Below are positions 21,301-32,900 of a stretch of 64,000 nt of DNA, piece after piece. Where the stretch lies: NCBI GenBank assembly GCA_004194705.1, contig SADC01000006.1, positions 124,001-188,000 of the forward strand. The letters are read 5' to 3'. Below the pieces are notes generated by a model, which was given only the letters and a program-made list of their open reading frames with translations, was not told where the DNA came from and did not search any database. Numbering within the stretch: the stretch's first letter is position 1; every line of letters begins with the position of its first letter. The translations under genes were made by a program, and so were the position numbers. Origin of the DNA: Ditylenchus dipsaci. Taxonomy: Eukaryota > Nematoda > Chromadorea > Rhabditida > Anguinidae.

Positions 21301-23760
21301 TTGTTTTAACTGTTTTTTCTGACAATTTTGAAGTCTTCAGTCGATAAAATAATTCAGTGATTAAATTTTCATCCAGGCTATTTTTAATTGTTAAATTTGA
21401 GTCATGCGGCTGAGTTTGGATTCAGCTCGATGAGCTTAACTCAGCCACAAGCTGGCTGAGGCTGATGACTGAGGTAAAAATCTACGCCGGCTGACGGCTG
21501 AGGAAAATTTTCCCAACTCAGCCGGCTGAGGTTGATGGCTGAGATAATCGTCGAGTATACCACCCTGGTTAGGACAGACTCGAACGTATGATATACTCTT
21601 TTCCGAGCCCATTCTAACATACGCTATCAAACCCTTGCCTAAGCATAAGCCTAAAAATTACAAAAATACTAACTGGGAGACCAAAGCAAAAAATCGGCAG
21701 GTATCAAGCATACACCGATTTTTTTCTACACCTTTATACAGCGTGTTTCAAAATTTTCTGACACTTTTAAACGGTTATAATTTATTCACGACTCGAATTT
21801 TAAATTTCTATAAAAGCATATAGACTCAATTTTTATGACATTATTATTTGCTATGTCAAGTCAAAGCCACGATTTTTGCTTTGTCACTAATCAACACCCA
21901 TCCCAACTCCCGATTCCCGCCTGAGGTTGGACTTTTGGACTCTGAGGTTTTCAAAATCAAAGCGAAATTTGTGGTTTTGACTTTATATACCGAGAAAAAT
22001 TCTCATCAAAAACTGAGTCGATCTGCGTTTACAGAAATTCAAAATTTGATCAGTGAAAAAAGTAATGACCGTTTGAAACGTGAAAACCCCAAAATACCCC
22101 CTCCAAAGAGTATTTTTCTCTAAGCCTACCTTTTCGGTTCCCCTGATTTTTTTTTCACCCCAATGCATTGCGATGTGGAGTGTGCTGGTCTTTGGCAGCC
22201 AAGAGACCAAATACCCTTGTTATCGGTGATTGTCGGTGCAAAAGTTGCAAAATAGGTGAAAAATTACAAAAGTTGGCTTAGAGAAAAAATACTCTTTGGA
22301 GAGGAGTTATTTGAGGGATACTGTTCGTTTAAATGTGTTAGAAAAATTTGAAACACCCTGCAGTTTTAGCTCCCATTGCATGCCCCAAAAACGAGTACTA
22401 CTCCAAATGTCCTCAATGTGCTGAATGGCAGTGCAAAAACATCAAACTTGCTAATGACCGTGCAGCCAATGAACACTGTGCTGATGGAAATGGCACCCAC
22501 TGCCCTTACAAAGCTGGTTGCTACTGCAATTTGCACCATGCTAGAAATGACCAAGGAAATTGTGTGCCTAATGATCAGTGCCATCAGAAAGGTTAAAACT
22601 TGGCTCTATAATTATTATTATTAATTATTTTAGTAACTGTGGTTACCCAAACAAAGTCTGTACCTACAACTACTAAGTGCCAGAAAAGCCCCAAGCCAAC
22701 TTCCCGATCCACTCCAAGTCCAGCACCTACGTCTACTAAAGGCATATTGAAGCAAAGCTATTACATTTTAATTTTTTATATTTTTCAGCAACTGTGCCTA
22801 CCCAACCACCTACAACTAAAATGCCCGGTGAATACTCGTTTTTTTTGGCAAACCTATTGCATCCTAATTTTTATTATAAATTTTTAGCAACTTTGCCTGC
22901 ACAACCACCTACAGCTGAAGTATTTGATCTAACCACTAACTGCGGCATATGCATGAATGCGTTAACTTCCCACTGCAGACCCAGTGATTTAAATCTTTAC
23001 CCGTGTTGTGGCCAGATTTTGGAAAATTACGAGGTGGATTAACAAAATAGTCCACTAGAAATACCTTATATCGCGAACAGAGTAACTTTACATCGGAGTA
23101 CCTTGTACAATCAGTATCAGTTGTTTCTAAAAGCGTGTTCCGACTGCTTTTTTTAGCTTTCCTGGTCACAGTGGACCATAGGTTTTTAGATGGCGTACAG
23201 AAATTTTTCGAAAAAGCCTCCAAAGATAATAGTTGGATATGTATACACTCCCTTACCTTAGACATCAATTCGATCAAGACTTTTAATTATACAGGGTGCC
23301 TAACCTTTTTTTGCACAGCTCCAGCCAAAAAAGCATAAAAGAATACCATGAGACCAACTTTTCTGGACATTTAAGTACTTTTTGAGGTTGAATTGCTCTG
23401 GAGAGCCAAGAAAAAAAAGTCAAGTTTGGTCAAAAAAATTATTGAAGAAGTGTCGACAGGCACCCAAAAACATGTTTTAGCCTTTTTGACGGCTAAAGCG
23501 TCGTAAAAAGAAAATTATGAGCATTTTTGAGCAACGCCGTATTGTTTATTTCTGCTTTAGAGCGAATTTGGAAAAGGTCACAGTCGCTCATATGCTTTTC
23601 AAATACTATAAAATTGCAGGACACTCTCCGCAACGCTGATCTTCTCATTATTTATCCTGTGTTAGCTGTAGATGGCCCAAAAACCATAGGCGGCTGTGAG
23701 CAACTTGATCCAAGCTATATTTGTAAAAGTTTTAGATTTTGCTCATCCAAAAAAAACTAA
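18209..23760 (+). CDS. Modular secreted TIL-domain protein, copy A
   Basis: Exons: 18209-18350 (signal exon, see separate entry), 19021-19627, 19844-19990, 20891-21028, 22364-22591, 22634-22741, 22789-22827, 22888-23033, 23620-23760. Exons 2-9 join in one frame of 518 codons including the stop. Order: a Cys-rich module (NCDKSYKNGSQCEYEV, CGPGYYRSGG), a long Ser/Thr/Pro/Lys linker, two copies of a 46-49-residue exon ending in KAVDPTT, a TIL (trypsin-inhibitor-like) domain with 10 Cys (CPKNEYYSKCPQC and GCYCNLHHARNDQGNC), short Thr/Pro linkers, and a C-terminal Cys module (CGICMNALTSHC, YPCCG, YICKSFRFC). TIL domains are known serine-protease inhibitors; inhibition by this protein is inference. 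A poly(A) signal AATAAA lies at 23849-23854. Introns carry a pogo-type element (20001-20761) and a hAT-like element (21137-21567). Confidence 0.8.
20001..20761 (-). mobile_element. Pogo-type element with transposase C-terminal remnant
   Basis: CCGTATTCTCTCTAATAG ends inverted at 20761, TA on both sides, arms repeating GTGGTTCTAATAGAGAG. On the minus strand at about 20390-20640 an open frame reads ELIVESIKSCGVPNATDG, then a Lys/Glu-rich tail. This resembles the segment W..V....I.RSF.KCGI...DG at the C-terminus of pogo/Tigger-type transposases. It lies in the intron between the duplicated linker exons of copy A. Confidence 0.7.
21137..21567. mobile_element. hAT-like element, word GGCTGAGGCTGA
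   Basis: Flanked by GTTAGGAC at 21129-21136 and 21568-21575. Ends CAACGTGGTGT and ATACCACCCTG. Both arms are repeats of CAGCCGGCTGAGG/GGCTGACGGCTGAGG. It lies in an intron of copy A. Confidence 0.85.
21576..22363. other. Intron of copy A, further repeats
   Basis: Contains GCCTAAGCATAAGCCTAA (telomere-like, reversed) at 21637-21655 and a foldback around 21850-22300 whose ends carry AAAGAGTATTTTTCTC and its near complement. No exon seen. Confidence 0.45.
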
Positions 23761-24452
23761 GCCAATACCTATGTTGGATGGATTTTCATTATGAAAAGTT
23801 TAAAATACTCAACTAATTACAATTACTGTTGTGTTAACTAAAAATGAGAATAAATAAATAATTACCAGAAATTCAATAATTACAACTTCATTTTGTGCTT
23901 CATATGTGCCGCAAAAAATTTTAAAAAGTGATTGTAAAAGCAATTGTAAAAGATTGTAAAAAGCAGGAAACAAAATGACTAGTCAAAACTGAAATGTGCG
24001 AAAAAAAACAGGGGACCAAGGCAGAAAAAACGTCCTATTGTCGTATAGGCCCCAGTCATTTCTGAGAAACATAATAATTTCGCCATTTAGACCCGCAAAA
24101 CTTGATATAGCGTCGCCTTTTCGATTTTCAAGGCAATGATATATTAGACTTTGCGGGTCTGAATATGAGATGGCAAATGACCTATTTCAAGACGGGACAA
24201 AAACAAAAAAAAACATTTCGGGACGGACTTTGGACGGGAGAGGTTCAAATTTTTCTGGATGGGGATGCGGGATGGAAAAATGGCCAGATTTGCGTCGGGT
24301 TGGACGGAACGGGAGCACTTGAAGCTGGTGTCCCAAAAGTCTTTTGCGGACTTTTGAGCTCACTTTTGAAATACAAATATTGCAAGTAGAAAATTCCAAA
24401 TATACAGAGTTGTAGCCCTGCATCTACTATTTCAAATATTGAACTTAACTTC
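23761..24452. other. No gene; repeat arms
   Basis: After the copy A stop there is AT-rich sequence, a GACCCGCAAA foldback (24090-24160), CGGGACGGAC-type words (24190-24310), and an arm at 24310-24440 that is inverted at 27066-27180. Confidence 0.5.
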
Positions 24453-24706
24453 ATTATTTTTAGGGTTGTCGAATCGAGCGCTCGATTTCGAACTTTTCGC
24501 TCGAAAGTTCGAAAATTTTCGAATTCCGAGCGGAAATTTCGAATTTCGAGCGCTCGAAAAAAAATTTCGAATTATGCTTTCAAATTTCGAGCGCTCGAAA
24601 AAAAATTTCGAATTATGCTTTCGAATTTTAAGCGCTTATTTTCGAGATATAGTTCGGAACTTGCAGCACAGAAAAAAGAATGTAATGGTGAATTTTTCTT
24701 GTTTTA

Positions 24707-24956
24707 GAAAAATGCCAAGTGAAGTTTGGAAATCGTTTAAGAAAGTCGGTGGAAAGACTATTTTCACTTACGGGGAAGAGATTAGACTGCCAAAGAGTAG
24801 ATCAACAACTCATCTTTCGGGTCACCTGAAATCGGCAAGGCCCAAGGAAAAGTTAGCGAACAAAAATTGGGACCTTCTGAGGCGAAAAAAGCCAGAGCGG
24901 TGCTTTTTGCGACCTCAGAGTCTCCGATCTGCGCCGTTTGATCAAGCACAACTATG
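24707..24956 (+). pseudogene. BED zinc-finger fragment of a hAT transposase
   Basis: After the acceptor TTGTTTTAG an open frame begins MPSEVWKSFKKVGG and continues through STTHLSGHLKS. This follows the BED-finger pattern VWxxFxxxGxx....TxxLxxHL, but the Cys pair expected between the two parts is not visible. No catalytic domain follows; the element is non-autonomous. Confidence 0.55.
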
Positions 24957-25016
24957 AACAAAGAATGGTATTTTTTTCGGCCGCTTATTCGTTTGGTGTG
25001 GTAAAGCGGTCGTGTG

Positions 25017-25600
25017 CATAGTTGGACGCCTCTGAAAAACCACCGCCGCCGCCGCCACCGCCGGCGGCGTCGCCAACACCACCGCCGACGCCGGCGTCGC
25101 CACCGGCGGCGCAAAAACCTTGCTAAATTTCACCGCCGCCACCGCCGCTGCTTTACCACCACCGCCGCCGCCGGCGGCACTTTTTATTTTGCCACCGCCG
25201 ACGGCGCTGCCATCGCCGCCACCGCCGCCGCCAGCTAACGCTTCACTGTCAAAAATTTTTTTTGTTTAATTTATGTTTGTCATAGAATAAAATTTTGCAA
25301 GAGAACAGTAAAATTCTAAATTATGTCATTTTATCATGTTTTCGTAAGATGACCATTCAAAACAAGCATTGTTTTGGTACTTTGTAATTGGTGGTGCCGC
25401 CACCGCCGCCACCGCCGCCGCCACATCGCCGCCACCGCCGCCGCAGCCTAATTACTCCGCCGCACCGCCACCGCCGCCGCCGACCTCATTTTCAGCCGCC
25501 GGCTGCTGCGCCGGCGGCGGCACCTCATATCTTGCCGCCGCCGCCTGGTGGCGCCGCCGGCGGCGGCGCCGGCGGTGGCGGCGGCGGCGATCCAACTATG
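25017..25600. mobile_element. Nested hAT-like element, word GCCGCCACC
   Basis: CATAGTTGGA start and TCCAACTATG end, flanked by GTCGTGTG at 25009-25016 and 25601-25608. The arms (about 25040-25235 and 25390-25590) are nearly pure GCC/GGC words, a striking GC island in AT-rich DNA. The long open frames here are low-complexity artefacts. Confidence 0.85.
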
Positions 25601-25822
25601 GTCGTGTGTGGTCGATTAACCATGGTTTCGATCAATTTGTTTCTAAAAAATCCATTAATGACGCGGCGAAGCCGCTGAAAATTTTCGATTTCAAATCGAG
25701 CGCTCGAAAATTTCGAATTTCGAATGTCGAATCGAGCGCTCGACTCGAAAATTTCGAATTTCGAATATCGAATCGAGCGCTCGACTCGAAAATTTCGAGC
25801 GCTCGACAACCCTAATTATTTT

Positions 25823-26328
25823 AGATAAGTCACCAGTAAGCTCCAAACACTTGTGAAGTCATTTTAAAAAGTTGACAAGCGTTTTCATCCCTTTCAGTTA
25901 TCAAATTTATATTAAATTTAAAGCATCACGAAAAGATTTGCAGTTCAGGAGCCACAAAGCCCATCTTATTTAAGGATTTCTAAAATCAGAGTACTAAGAT
26001 ATGTCCTTCTGGAAAAAATAAATTGCTTCAAAAAATGGCCAAAACCCAACTTTTCCCGATTTTTACGGATTTTGGTCATTTTTGAAGCAATTGGTTTTTT
26101 TCAAAAGGCTGTATCTCAACACTCTGATCTTGAAAAATTATTCGGTAACATTGGTTTTATAGCTCTTCAGCTGCGCTACAACATGACGATAATATTTTTT
26201 TGTGACGCTTTAAATTCAATATAAACTTTGATCACCGAAATGGTTGAATACGCTTGTGAACTTCCTAAAGTGACTTTACACGTGTTTGGAGCTTACTGGT
26301 GATTTATCTAAAATAATTAAGCTAAGTT
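25823..26328. repeat. Foldback repeat
   Basis: Arms GATAAGTCACCAGTAAGCTCC and the complement at about 26290-26312, with CAAACACTTGTGAAGTCATTTT inside. The same family is at 51290-51608. Its outer continuation lies at 24310-24440 and 27066-27180, split by insertions. Confidence 0.7.
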
Positions 26329-27044
26329 GACCCTACTATAAAATAAGAACCCCCCAAACCCCCCCCCCCCCCAACAATTTTTTTTTCAAAATCGTGGTTA
26401 AACCACTCCTAAGTAATTTTTATGCGCTGAAAACGATAAAAAAGTTGTTTTCAGACGTTTTCTGACCAAAAAAGTCGATTTTTTGAAAAAAACATTTTGG
26501 CCAAAATTGGACATTTTCGGGTTTTTACCCCATTTTGATCACTGGAGCTGGGCAAAAAGAGCCTATATATGCATTTTATTGTCAAGAGTACTTCTCTGGA
26601 TCATGTCTACGGTAAGTGTGTGCGCGCATCTCTAACTCTCAAGCCCCCTGCGCCACCTTCGGGGGCGCAGCGGGCTCGGGTCTTGGAGTTGAGATGCTCA
26701 CTCCCACATACCTTAGACACAAATCACTCGAAAGTGACTCTGGATGCATGAAAAAGCATGCATACCAGAGTTTCTTTATGCGGTAGGCCCCAGTTAACAA
26801 AACTATGTTCAAATCCCATCTTTTTAGGTCTCTAGGTACCATTTTTAGGTGATTTACCTTGGTCCCCCAAGGCAAAAAAAAATTTAGTCAAAAATTTTTT
26901 TTCTTAAAAATCAACTTTTTAGGTCAGTAAATGCCCAAAAACACCTTTTCTATCGTTTTCAGCGCATAAAAATTACTTAGGAATGGTTAAAACACGATTT
27001 TGAAAAAAATTGGGGGGGGGGGGGGGGTATTCTATAGTAGCGCC
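26329..27044. mobile_element. Foldback TIR element with 8-bp TSD
   Basis: Flanked by GCTAAGTT (26321-26328, 27045-27052). Ends GACCCTACTATA and the inverse of GGCGCTACTATAGAATACC, next to poly-C and poly-G runs. The middle includes a GC-hairpin repeat copy (about 26570-26790). Related elements: 46340-47246 and 54171-54413. Confidence 0.8.
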
Positions 27045-27180
27045 GCTAAGTTCAATATGCCATTTGAAAGAAGAGATGCTTGGCTATAACCTTGTATATT
27101 TGGAATTTTCGACTTGCAATATTTGTATTTTAAAAAGTGAGCTCAAAAGTCCGCAAAAGACTTTTGGGACACCAGTTATT

Positions 27181-27818
27181 ATGTTGACCGACCAACATCA
27201 AACGGTTATTCCTCGGCTTTTGAAAAGTTATTTTCAGAAGAGTCTCGAAGTTTTGAGCTCCTCAGCGTTCAGACTACAAGATGGAAATAAAAGAATTTTA
27301 TTTTATTTTTCCGTCATGGTCAACTTGTCTCCAGAGGTTTGTCATTTTCACAGATTGTATGTTTTAAAGCTAATAGCTAATATTAATCTATCAATATTTT
27401 AAGCCACAACCGTCTATGACCTCGATTTTTTCTATTCTATTTATACAAACGAACATTGTCGGATACGTCTCTGAACATTTTCTACCTAAAGATGTGAACT
27501 AGAAAACAGCATCAGAATTTGTAATCTTAAAAAACTTAGGTGGCTTATGGTTTTTGGTGTTAGACGCATCTAACTTTGATCCTGGCGGCAACACCCCAGC
27601 GCCGCTATTTTTCGGGGCCGGTGCCAGAATGGAACCGGTGCCTGGCGCCGATTTTAGGGAGATCTTGCGCCCGAGTCGGCGTTAATTTTTTTCAAGCGCG
27701 GAGACATGCTCCCATATATTCGTAAAAAAATGCACCAGAATACACGCATATACCGGTCGGGTGTTCTCGTGTTGGGAATTGGTCTTGGCACGAAAAATCT
27801 CTAATTTTCTAATTTTTG
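27181..27818. other. No gene seen
   Basis: AT-rich sequence with a GC-rich patch at 27590-27690 (GGCGCC, ACCGGTGCC). No exon, tRNA or complete element that I can support. Confidence 0.4.
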
Positions 27819-28875
27819 TAGGGTTGAGTGATCGGTAATTACCCGGGTGATTCTCCGGGTAATTACTCGTGTAATTACCCGGAGAAATACTAAGTATTTC
27901 TCCGTAAAGAAAAATCGGAGAAATACTATTTTTTAGTATTTATTGCAGTTGACATTCGATATTTTTTTCTGAAAACTGTTTTTTTCTGCTGCTCTATTCG
28001 TATTATAGATGGAAAATATAGATGTCCGAATTCAAGCCCTTTTCCTGGTGTTGGAATTACTACAATCGAGTTGAAGAAAGAAATGCAAATGGGAATCTAA
28101 CAGGGGTCGGTTTGTGCAAGTTCTGCAATGCTCGCTACAAGTCACATGTGAAAAGAATGAAGAAACACTTGGAGGTTGGTACTTATAAAAGTATGAAGCA
28201 TTCTAATTTTCTGTTTTGCTTTAGAATTGCGTCGAAGTCGAAGCCGGGAGGCAATGTTTACTTTCTAATTATGCAGGGATCACTTCCCGCTTGAGCCATG
28301 CTTTTCGTTTTCACTACTGGTCTCCTTTTTAATGTCGAAGGTTCGACTCCCAGCTGATACATTTTTTCATTATTTTATTTTTCTGCGATATCTTTTTTAT
28401 TTTCATGCTGATATCTTTTGAATTTTTTATTTTACAAGTATAATTGCTTTATTCATGGAAAATTTTATGGCAATTATGGTCGGCGATTATCACAATCGCC
28501 ACTAACCATTCACTTTTTATTAGGATTATCTATTAACTAATCCACCTACCCTACTCAGCCAGAAATTTTTCGGTTTAGGTATCATCCAGGTGTTTTGAGT
28601 GATATCCAGATGGTTCGGGTACTATCCAGGGGTTTGGGTACCATCCATGTGATTTGGGTAACATCCAGGTGTTTTGGGTGATATCCACATGGTTTGGGCA
28701 CTATCCAGTTGATTTGGGTACCATAACGGTGGTTTGGATACCATTCAGGTGATTTGGGTACCATCCAGATGGTTTAGGTATCAGCAAATAGTATTTCTCC
28801 GCTTTTCGGGTAATTACCGGTAATTACCCGGGTAATTACCTGGAAAGTATTTCTCCGGAGAATTACCCAACCCTA
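27819..28875. mobile_element. hAT-like element, word GGTAATTACC, with BED exon
   Basis: TAGGGTTG start and CAACCCTA end, flanked by AATTTTTG at 27811-27818 and 28876-28883. Arms are copies of GGGTAATTACCCG and GGAGAAATACT. The inside carries a BED-finger exon (28022-28180) and a degenerate 20-bp minisatellite at about 28571-28785 (GGTACCATCCAGGTGATTTG). Confidence 0.9.
28022..28180 (+). pseudogene. BED zinc-finger exon of hAT transposase
   Basis: Open frame with SWCWNYYNRVEERNANG, then CKFCNARYKSHVKRMKKHLE. The CxxC pair and the HxxxxxxxH pair fit the BED-type finger, which is the N-terminal DNA-binding module of hAT transposases. The frame passes a likely donor at about 28173-28180 and no RNase-H-like catalytic part follows. 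Confidence 0.7.
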
Positions 28876-28883
28876 AATTTTTG

Positions 28884-29375
28884 TTCTCTAAAATTCAAAT
28901 TTTAACGGGCCGTGCTTTGTTATTACTTTAGACCGTGGGTTATAAATAACCCCTTTCCTAAAAAAGGGTCATAAATAACCCCTTTAGTACTGCCTAATCG
29001 GCGCTGGCCTACCGAAGCCTAACCTTAAAAAATACCCAATAAATAATCCTCCTAGTGGGTTAGAGAAGAGGTCGAAAGGGTGGTTATTATGGGTTTGTAC
29101 GATAACTTTAATGTCATTGCAAGATTTTTCAAAGTCAAAAAACAAAAAATTAATTTTAAAAATTTGGCGGTAATGCAGAAAATATTGAGAGGTGAAGGAA
29201 AATCGAGGAGAAATTTTTTTTTTGTCAAATTTCAAATCTTATGATGGCAAACATAGCAATCACCAAAAAATATTATTATATTATATTAAATATCAGATTT
29301 TTAATGTACTTGGTAAAAAAAAATCTACGGACCAGTGTTTGAAAAACTCATCCTCATAATAATTATGAGTATAAT
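28884..29375. other. Intergenic repeats
   Basis: 28930-29060 is an inverted partial copy of the segment at 5160-5260 (GGTTATTTAT, GTAGGCCAGCGCC and TTAGGCTT motifs). The rest is AT-rich with no exon seen. Confidence 0.45.
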
Positions 29376-29488
29376 TAGGGTTGTCGAGTACTCGAAATTT
29401 CGAGTACTCGACTCGATATTCGAAACTCGAAAAATATCGAATAATACTCGAAATTACTCGATTTCTAGTACTCGACTCGACAACCCTA
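29376..29488. mobile_element. Miniature hAT-like element, word TCGAGTACTCGA
   Basis: Only 113 bp: TAGGGTTGTCGAG start, CTCGACAACCCTA end, AGTATAAT on both sides (29368-29375, 29489-29496). The interior is purely the word TCGAGTACTCGA and ATATTCGAA-type spacers. Same termini as the elements at 24461 and 27819 but a different word. Confidence 0.9.
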
Positions 29489-29934
29489 AGTATAATGGCT
29501 GTTGTTTCAACCTCATAGTTGTCATTACTTTGAAATTTTCCAGGATCGACCTCGAATCTGATTACACATCTGTCTACCAATTTTTGTGAGGAATCCGATG
29601 CCCTTTTCAGATTCACAAAACGGTTTTCGGTTGCCGAGATATGACCTGTTAGCTGAACTCATAATTACTATGACTATGAGGTCAGTATGAGTTTTGCAAA
29701 CACTGCTACGGATTTTGTGAACAATCTAATATATTGTGCTTGAAAATATTTTATTTATTCTGAAGAAAAGCTAACTTATTCTTTAGTTTTGTTTTAAAAT
29801 ATTGTTAAAATTATTTAAAAAAAATGATAAATTGCAAAAAATTAATTCAGCGTGTACCCTTTTTTAATATTTTATAGTTTCAATGCCGTATTTAAAACAG
29901 CAGTTTTTAATATTTTTCGTTATTTGAAATCCAA

Positions 29935-32900
29935 ATGAAAAATTTGATTTTTTGGATTTTATTTTGTCTTGTTTCCACAGTTTATGGAAAAGATGTAAAA
30001 CTGTTTGCTAGACCAAAGGATGGAACTGAAGTTAATAGAGCTCTGGAAGCTTGGCTGAAACATGGTTGTCCTCAATGGGTCAGTTATTTGATTTTATGGT
30101 ACAGTCGAGAGAAGGGCAGAAAGCGGTAGCTTGTTGTCAATCAATCAGCCAATTGCTAGCCAATTACTTTTAACGCTTGAAATGTTTGTACAAATTACTG
30201 TGTGTGCGCATTTCAACCCCAAGCGCGCACTCACTTACCTTAGACATAATTCCGAGCAAGACTCTTGAACAAAAAGGCATTTAGAGGACCTTTTTGCCCA
30301 GCTCCAGTGACCAAAACAGGTTAGAATAGGCTTTAGTTAATGACTTAATTAATAAGACTTAACTACCTATCGCCAATAAAAGGTCAAAATTAATGGCAGT
30401 GGTAATTTTCTTATAAAAATGCGAAATGGCGGCCAAATGAGGTGCGGCCAAATGAGTGCGGCCAAATGAGTTGCGGCCATATGAGTAGTAACCCAAGTAC
30501 AATGAACAAGTACCGTGAAAATTTGAATTTCCAAAAATTGTCGAATAATTTCAAAAAATTTTTACTGAAATATCCAAAATAACCGTTTTTCGGGATTTTC
30601 CGGCTTTCTTTGCCTAGAATTCAAAATGTTTATCGCTGTCCGGGAAAAGCTTCCGGCTACAAATAGTAAATCGACTATGCTCTACAAGATAGGAAAGACA
30701 GAATTTACGGACTCGTGTATACAGTTTGGAGTGTTCCCTTGTTAGTATTTTAAGTGAATGGTTCTCGCTAAATAGTGTTTGCCAATATTTTTTCTCATAG
30801 ATAACTGTAGAATTTCTCGTATATTATACGAGATATTGTACAGTTATAAACGTACAGTTATCGAGGAGGAAACAACATACTTAGGATGGTTTGAGTTCAG
30901 AATCCCCCCCCCCCCACGGGGACTGATCAGGTGGAGGAGATAACTTCATATTCGCGTTTCTCAACCCCGATTTCATGAGAAAGCCGCGCGTTTTTTTGGT
31001 TCTTTTTTTGGTTCTGAGAAAAAAAAATTTTTTCGAACCACAGGGGGGGGGGGGTGGTGTGTAGAAGTGTCTACAACTAAGCATTACCAATATAGTAGTA
31101 ACAACCATATAGGTAATGCTTAGTTGTAGACACTTCTATATTACCACCCCCCCCCCCCCCACCAAAGAATGTCTAGTGGGTATGGGTATATCAATGGTGT
31201 TGCTAATCTGCATAGATTAAAAAAAAGTCTAATAAGCACTAGGAAATGGATATGCTAGATGAACTAGACATATTACCACCTTTAATAATAAGCAAACCAG
31301 GATCTTAAACCCTAACTAGTAGGAGTGATATCTTCATACTGGTTAATACTTATTAAACCTAGCAATGTATTACTACAAGCACTAATTTTCAATACCACGT
31401 GCTCAGGTATGTTATGGTGGTAACATAGGCAATTATCAAGCATAATACCCCCGAAGGGGCGCAGGGGGCTTGAGAGTTAGAGATGCGCGCACACACTTAC
31501 CTTAGACATGATTCCGAGAAGTACTCTTGACCATAAAATGCATATAGAGTCTCTTTTTGCCACGGCCCAGTTGAAAAACATGGTGAGGCAGTCGAAGAAT
31601 ATAGATATTCAAATTATAATGTTCTGCCATAAAAGTGGTCCCCTTTATTCCCTTCCCCTCCCAATACAGCCCTTATTCCCTTTAAAATTCAAAAGGCGCC
31701 AATTTTAATTTTTCAAATTTTGACTAAAAAACCATGATGACCACCCCCCCCCCCCTGTGGTTCGAAAAAAATTTTTTTCTCAGAACCAAAAAAACGCGCG
31801 GCTTTCTCATGAAATCGGGGTCGAGAAACACGAATATGAAGTTATCTCCTCCACCTGATCAGTCCTCGTGGGGGGGGATTCGTCACTGCAACCCTTAGGA
31901 TAAGTGAGCGTCTTTGCTTTAAAAAAGAACTTAAGAACTTCTTTTGTTTTTGTCTTTTGAGAGAGCAAGGCGAGTTTTGCCCCGTGAACTGTTTTCTCAG
32001 TGATTAAAATGACCGCGCACTTATTCGGACTCAAAATCAGACCCACCGAATAAACTGTAGAATTTTTAGTAAATTACACGAGAAATTATACAGTTAATTA
32101 TACAGTTAGTTAGAAAATTGCATTCATTTTTATTTTTTATTAACAGGAAGGAAACTGCGACAAGTCCTACAAAAACGGCAGTCAATGTGAGTATGAAGTG
32201 CGACGAACCCCAATCTGCGGGCCTGGCTACTATCGCTCTGGTGGAGATGGTCTCAACTGCATTTTTGAGAAGGATCGACCAGCCACTTGCTCTGGATCCC
32301 ACACCACCTCAAAGCCTAAGCACATCAACCAAAAAACTTCTATTGCTTCTAAAGTACCACCTTCTTCCTCAAAAGCCCCTAAGCCAACTAAGACCACAAA
32401 GAGTCCCAAATCGACCTCGAATTTGACTCAAAAGGCTACAACCACCAAGGGCCAGAAAAGCTCTAAGCCTACTTCTCGATCTAGTCCAAATCCAGCTCCA
32501 AAGTCTACCGTATCAGCAGGGACCAGCAAAAAACCTTGCTCATCCAGTAAGAAGCAAACCCCGGCACACAACCCCAGCACCCAGCACATCAAAAACCCAA
32601 GCAAGGACCAAACTTCACGGGCTTTTAGTGGTGCAGCTTCTGGGAGACCATCTTATCCAAACTCTTGGCCACTCACTCCTCGAAGTTCTGGAAGACTAAC
32701 AAAGGGCTCAACAGCTCTGCCAACATCTAGCCGAACTGACGCGACCACTACATTTACTAGACGCAAATGCAGTTCAAGTAAACATTGCGATTCGAGCAGG
32801 ACTAGAACTCGTGCACCAGGTAATACAGGTTGTCACATAAATGAAGCATGGATGTTCAAACATTGGTCGAATTTTTGAATTCGTGGGTTTTTTTCTTTTA

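Larger units (their letters stand above)
24461..25814. mobile_element. hAT-like element, word TCGAGCGCTCGA, with BED remnant
   Basis: Begins TAGGGTTGTCGA and ends TCGACAACCCTA, flanked by ATTATTTT at 24453-24460 and 25815-25822. Outer arms are many copies of GAGCGCTCGA and AAATTTCGAA. The middle holds an exon-like frame from 24707 and a nested element (25017-25600). It is itself inserted into the foldback whose arms resume at 25823. Confidence 0.9.

Noticed and set aside
25014..25815. Arg-rich and Pro/Ala-rich open frames on both strands
   Set aside because: They come from the GCC/GGC word arrays of a TIR element, with no splice context and equal openness on all frames.
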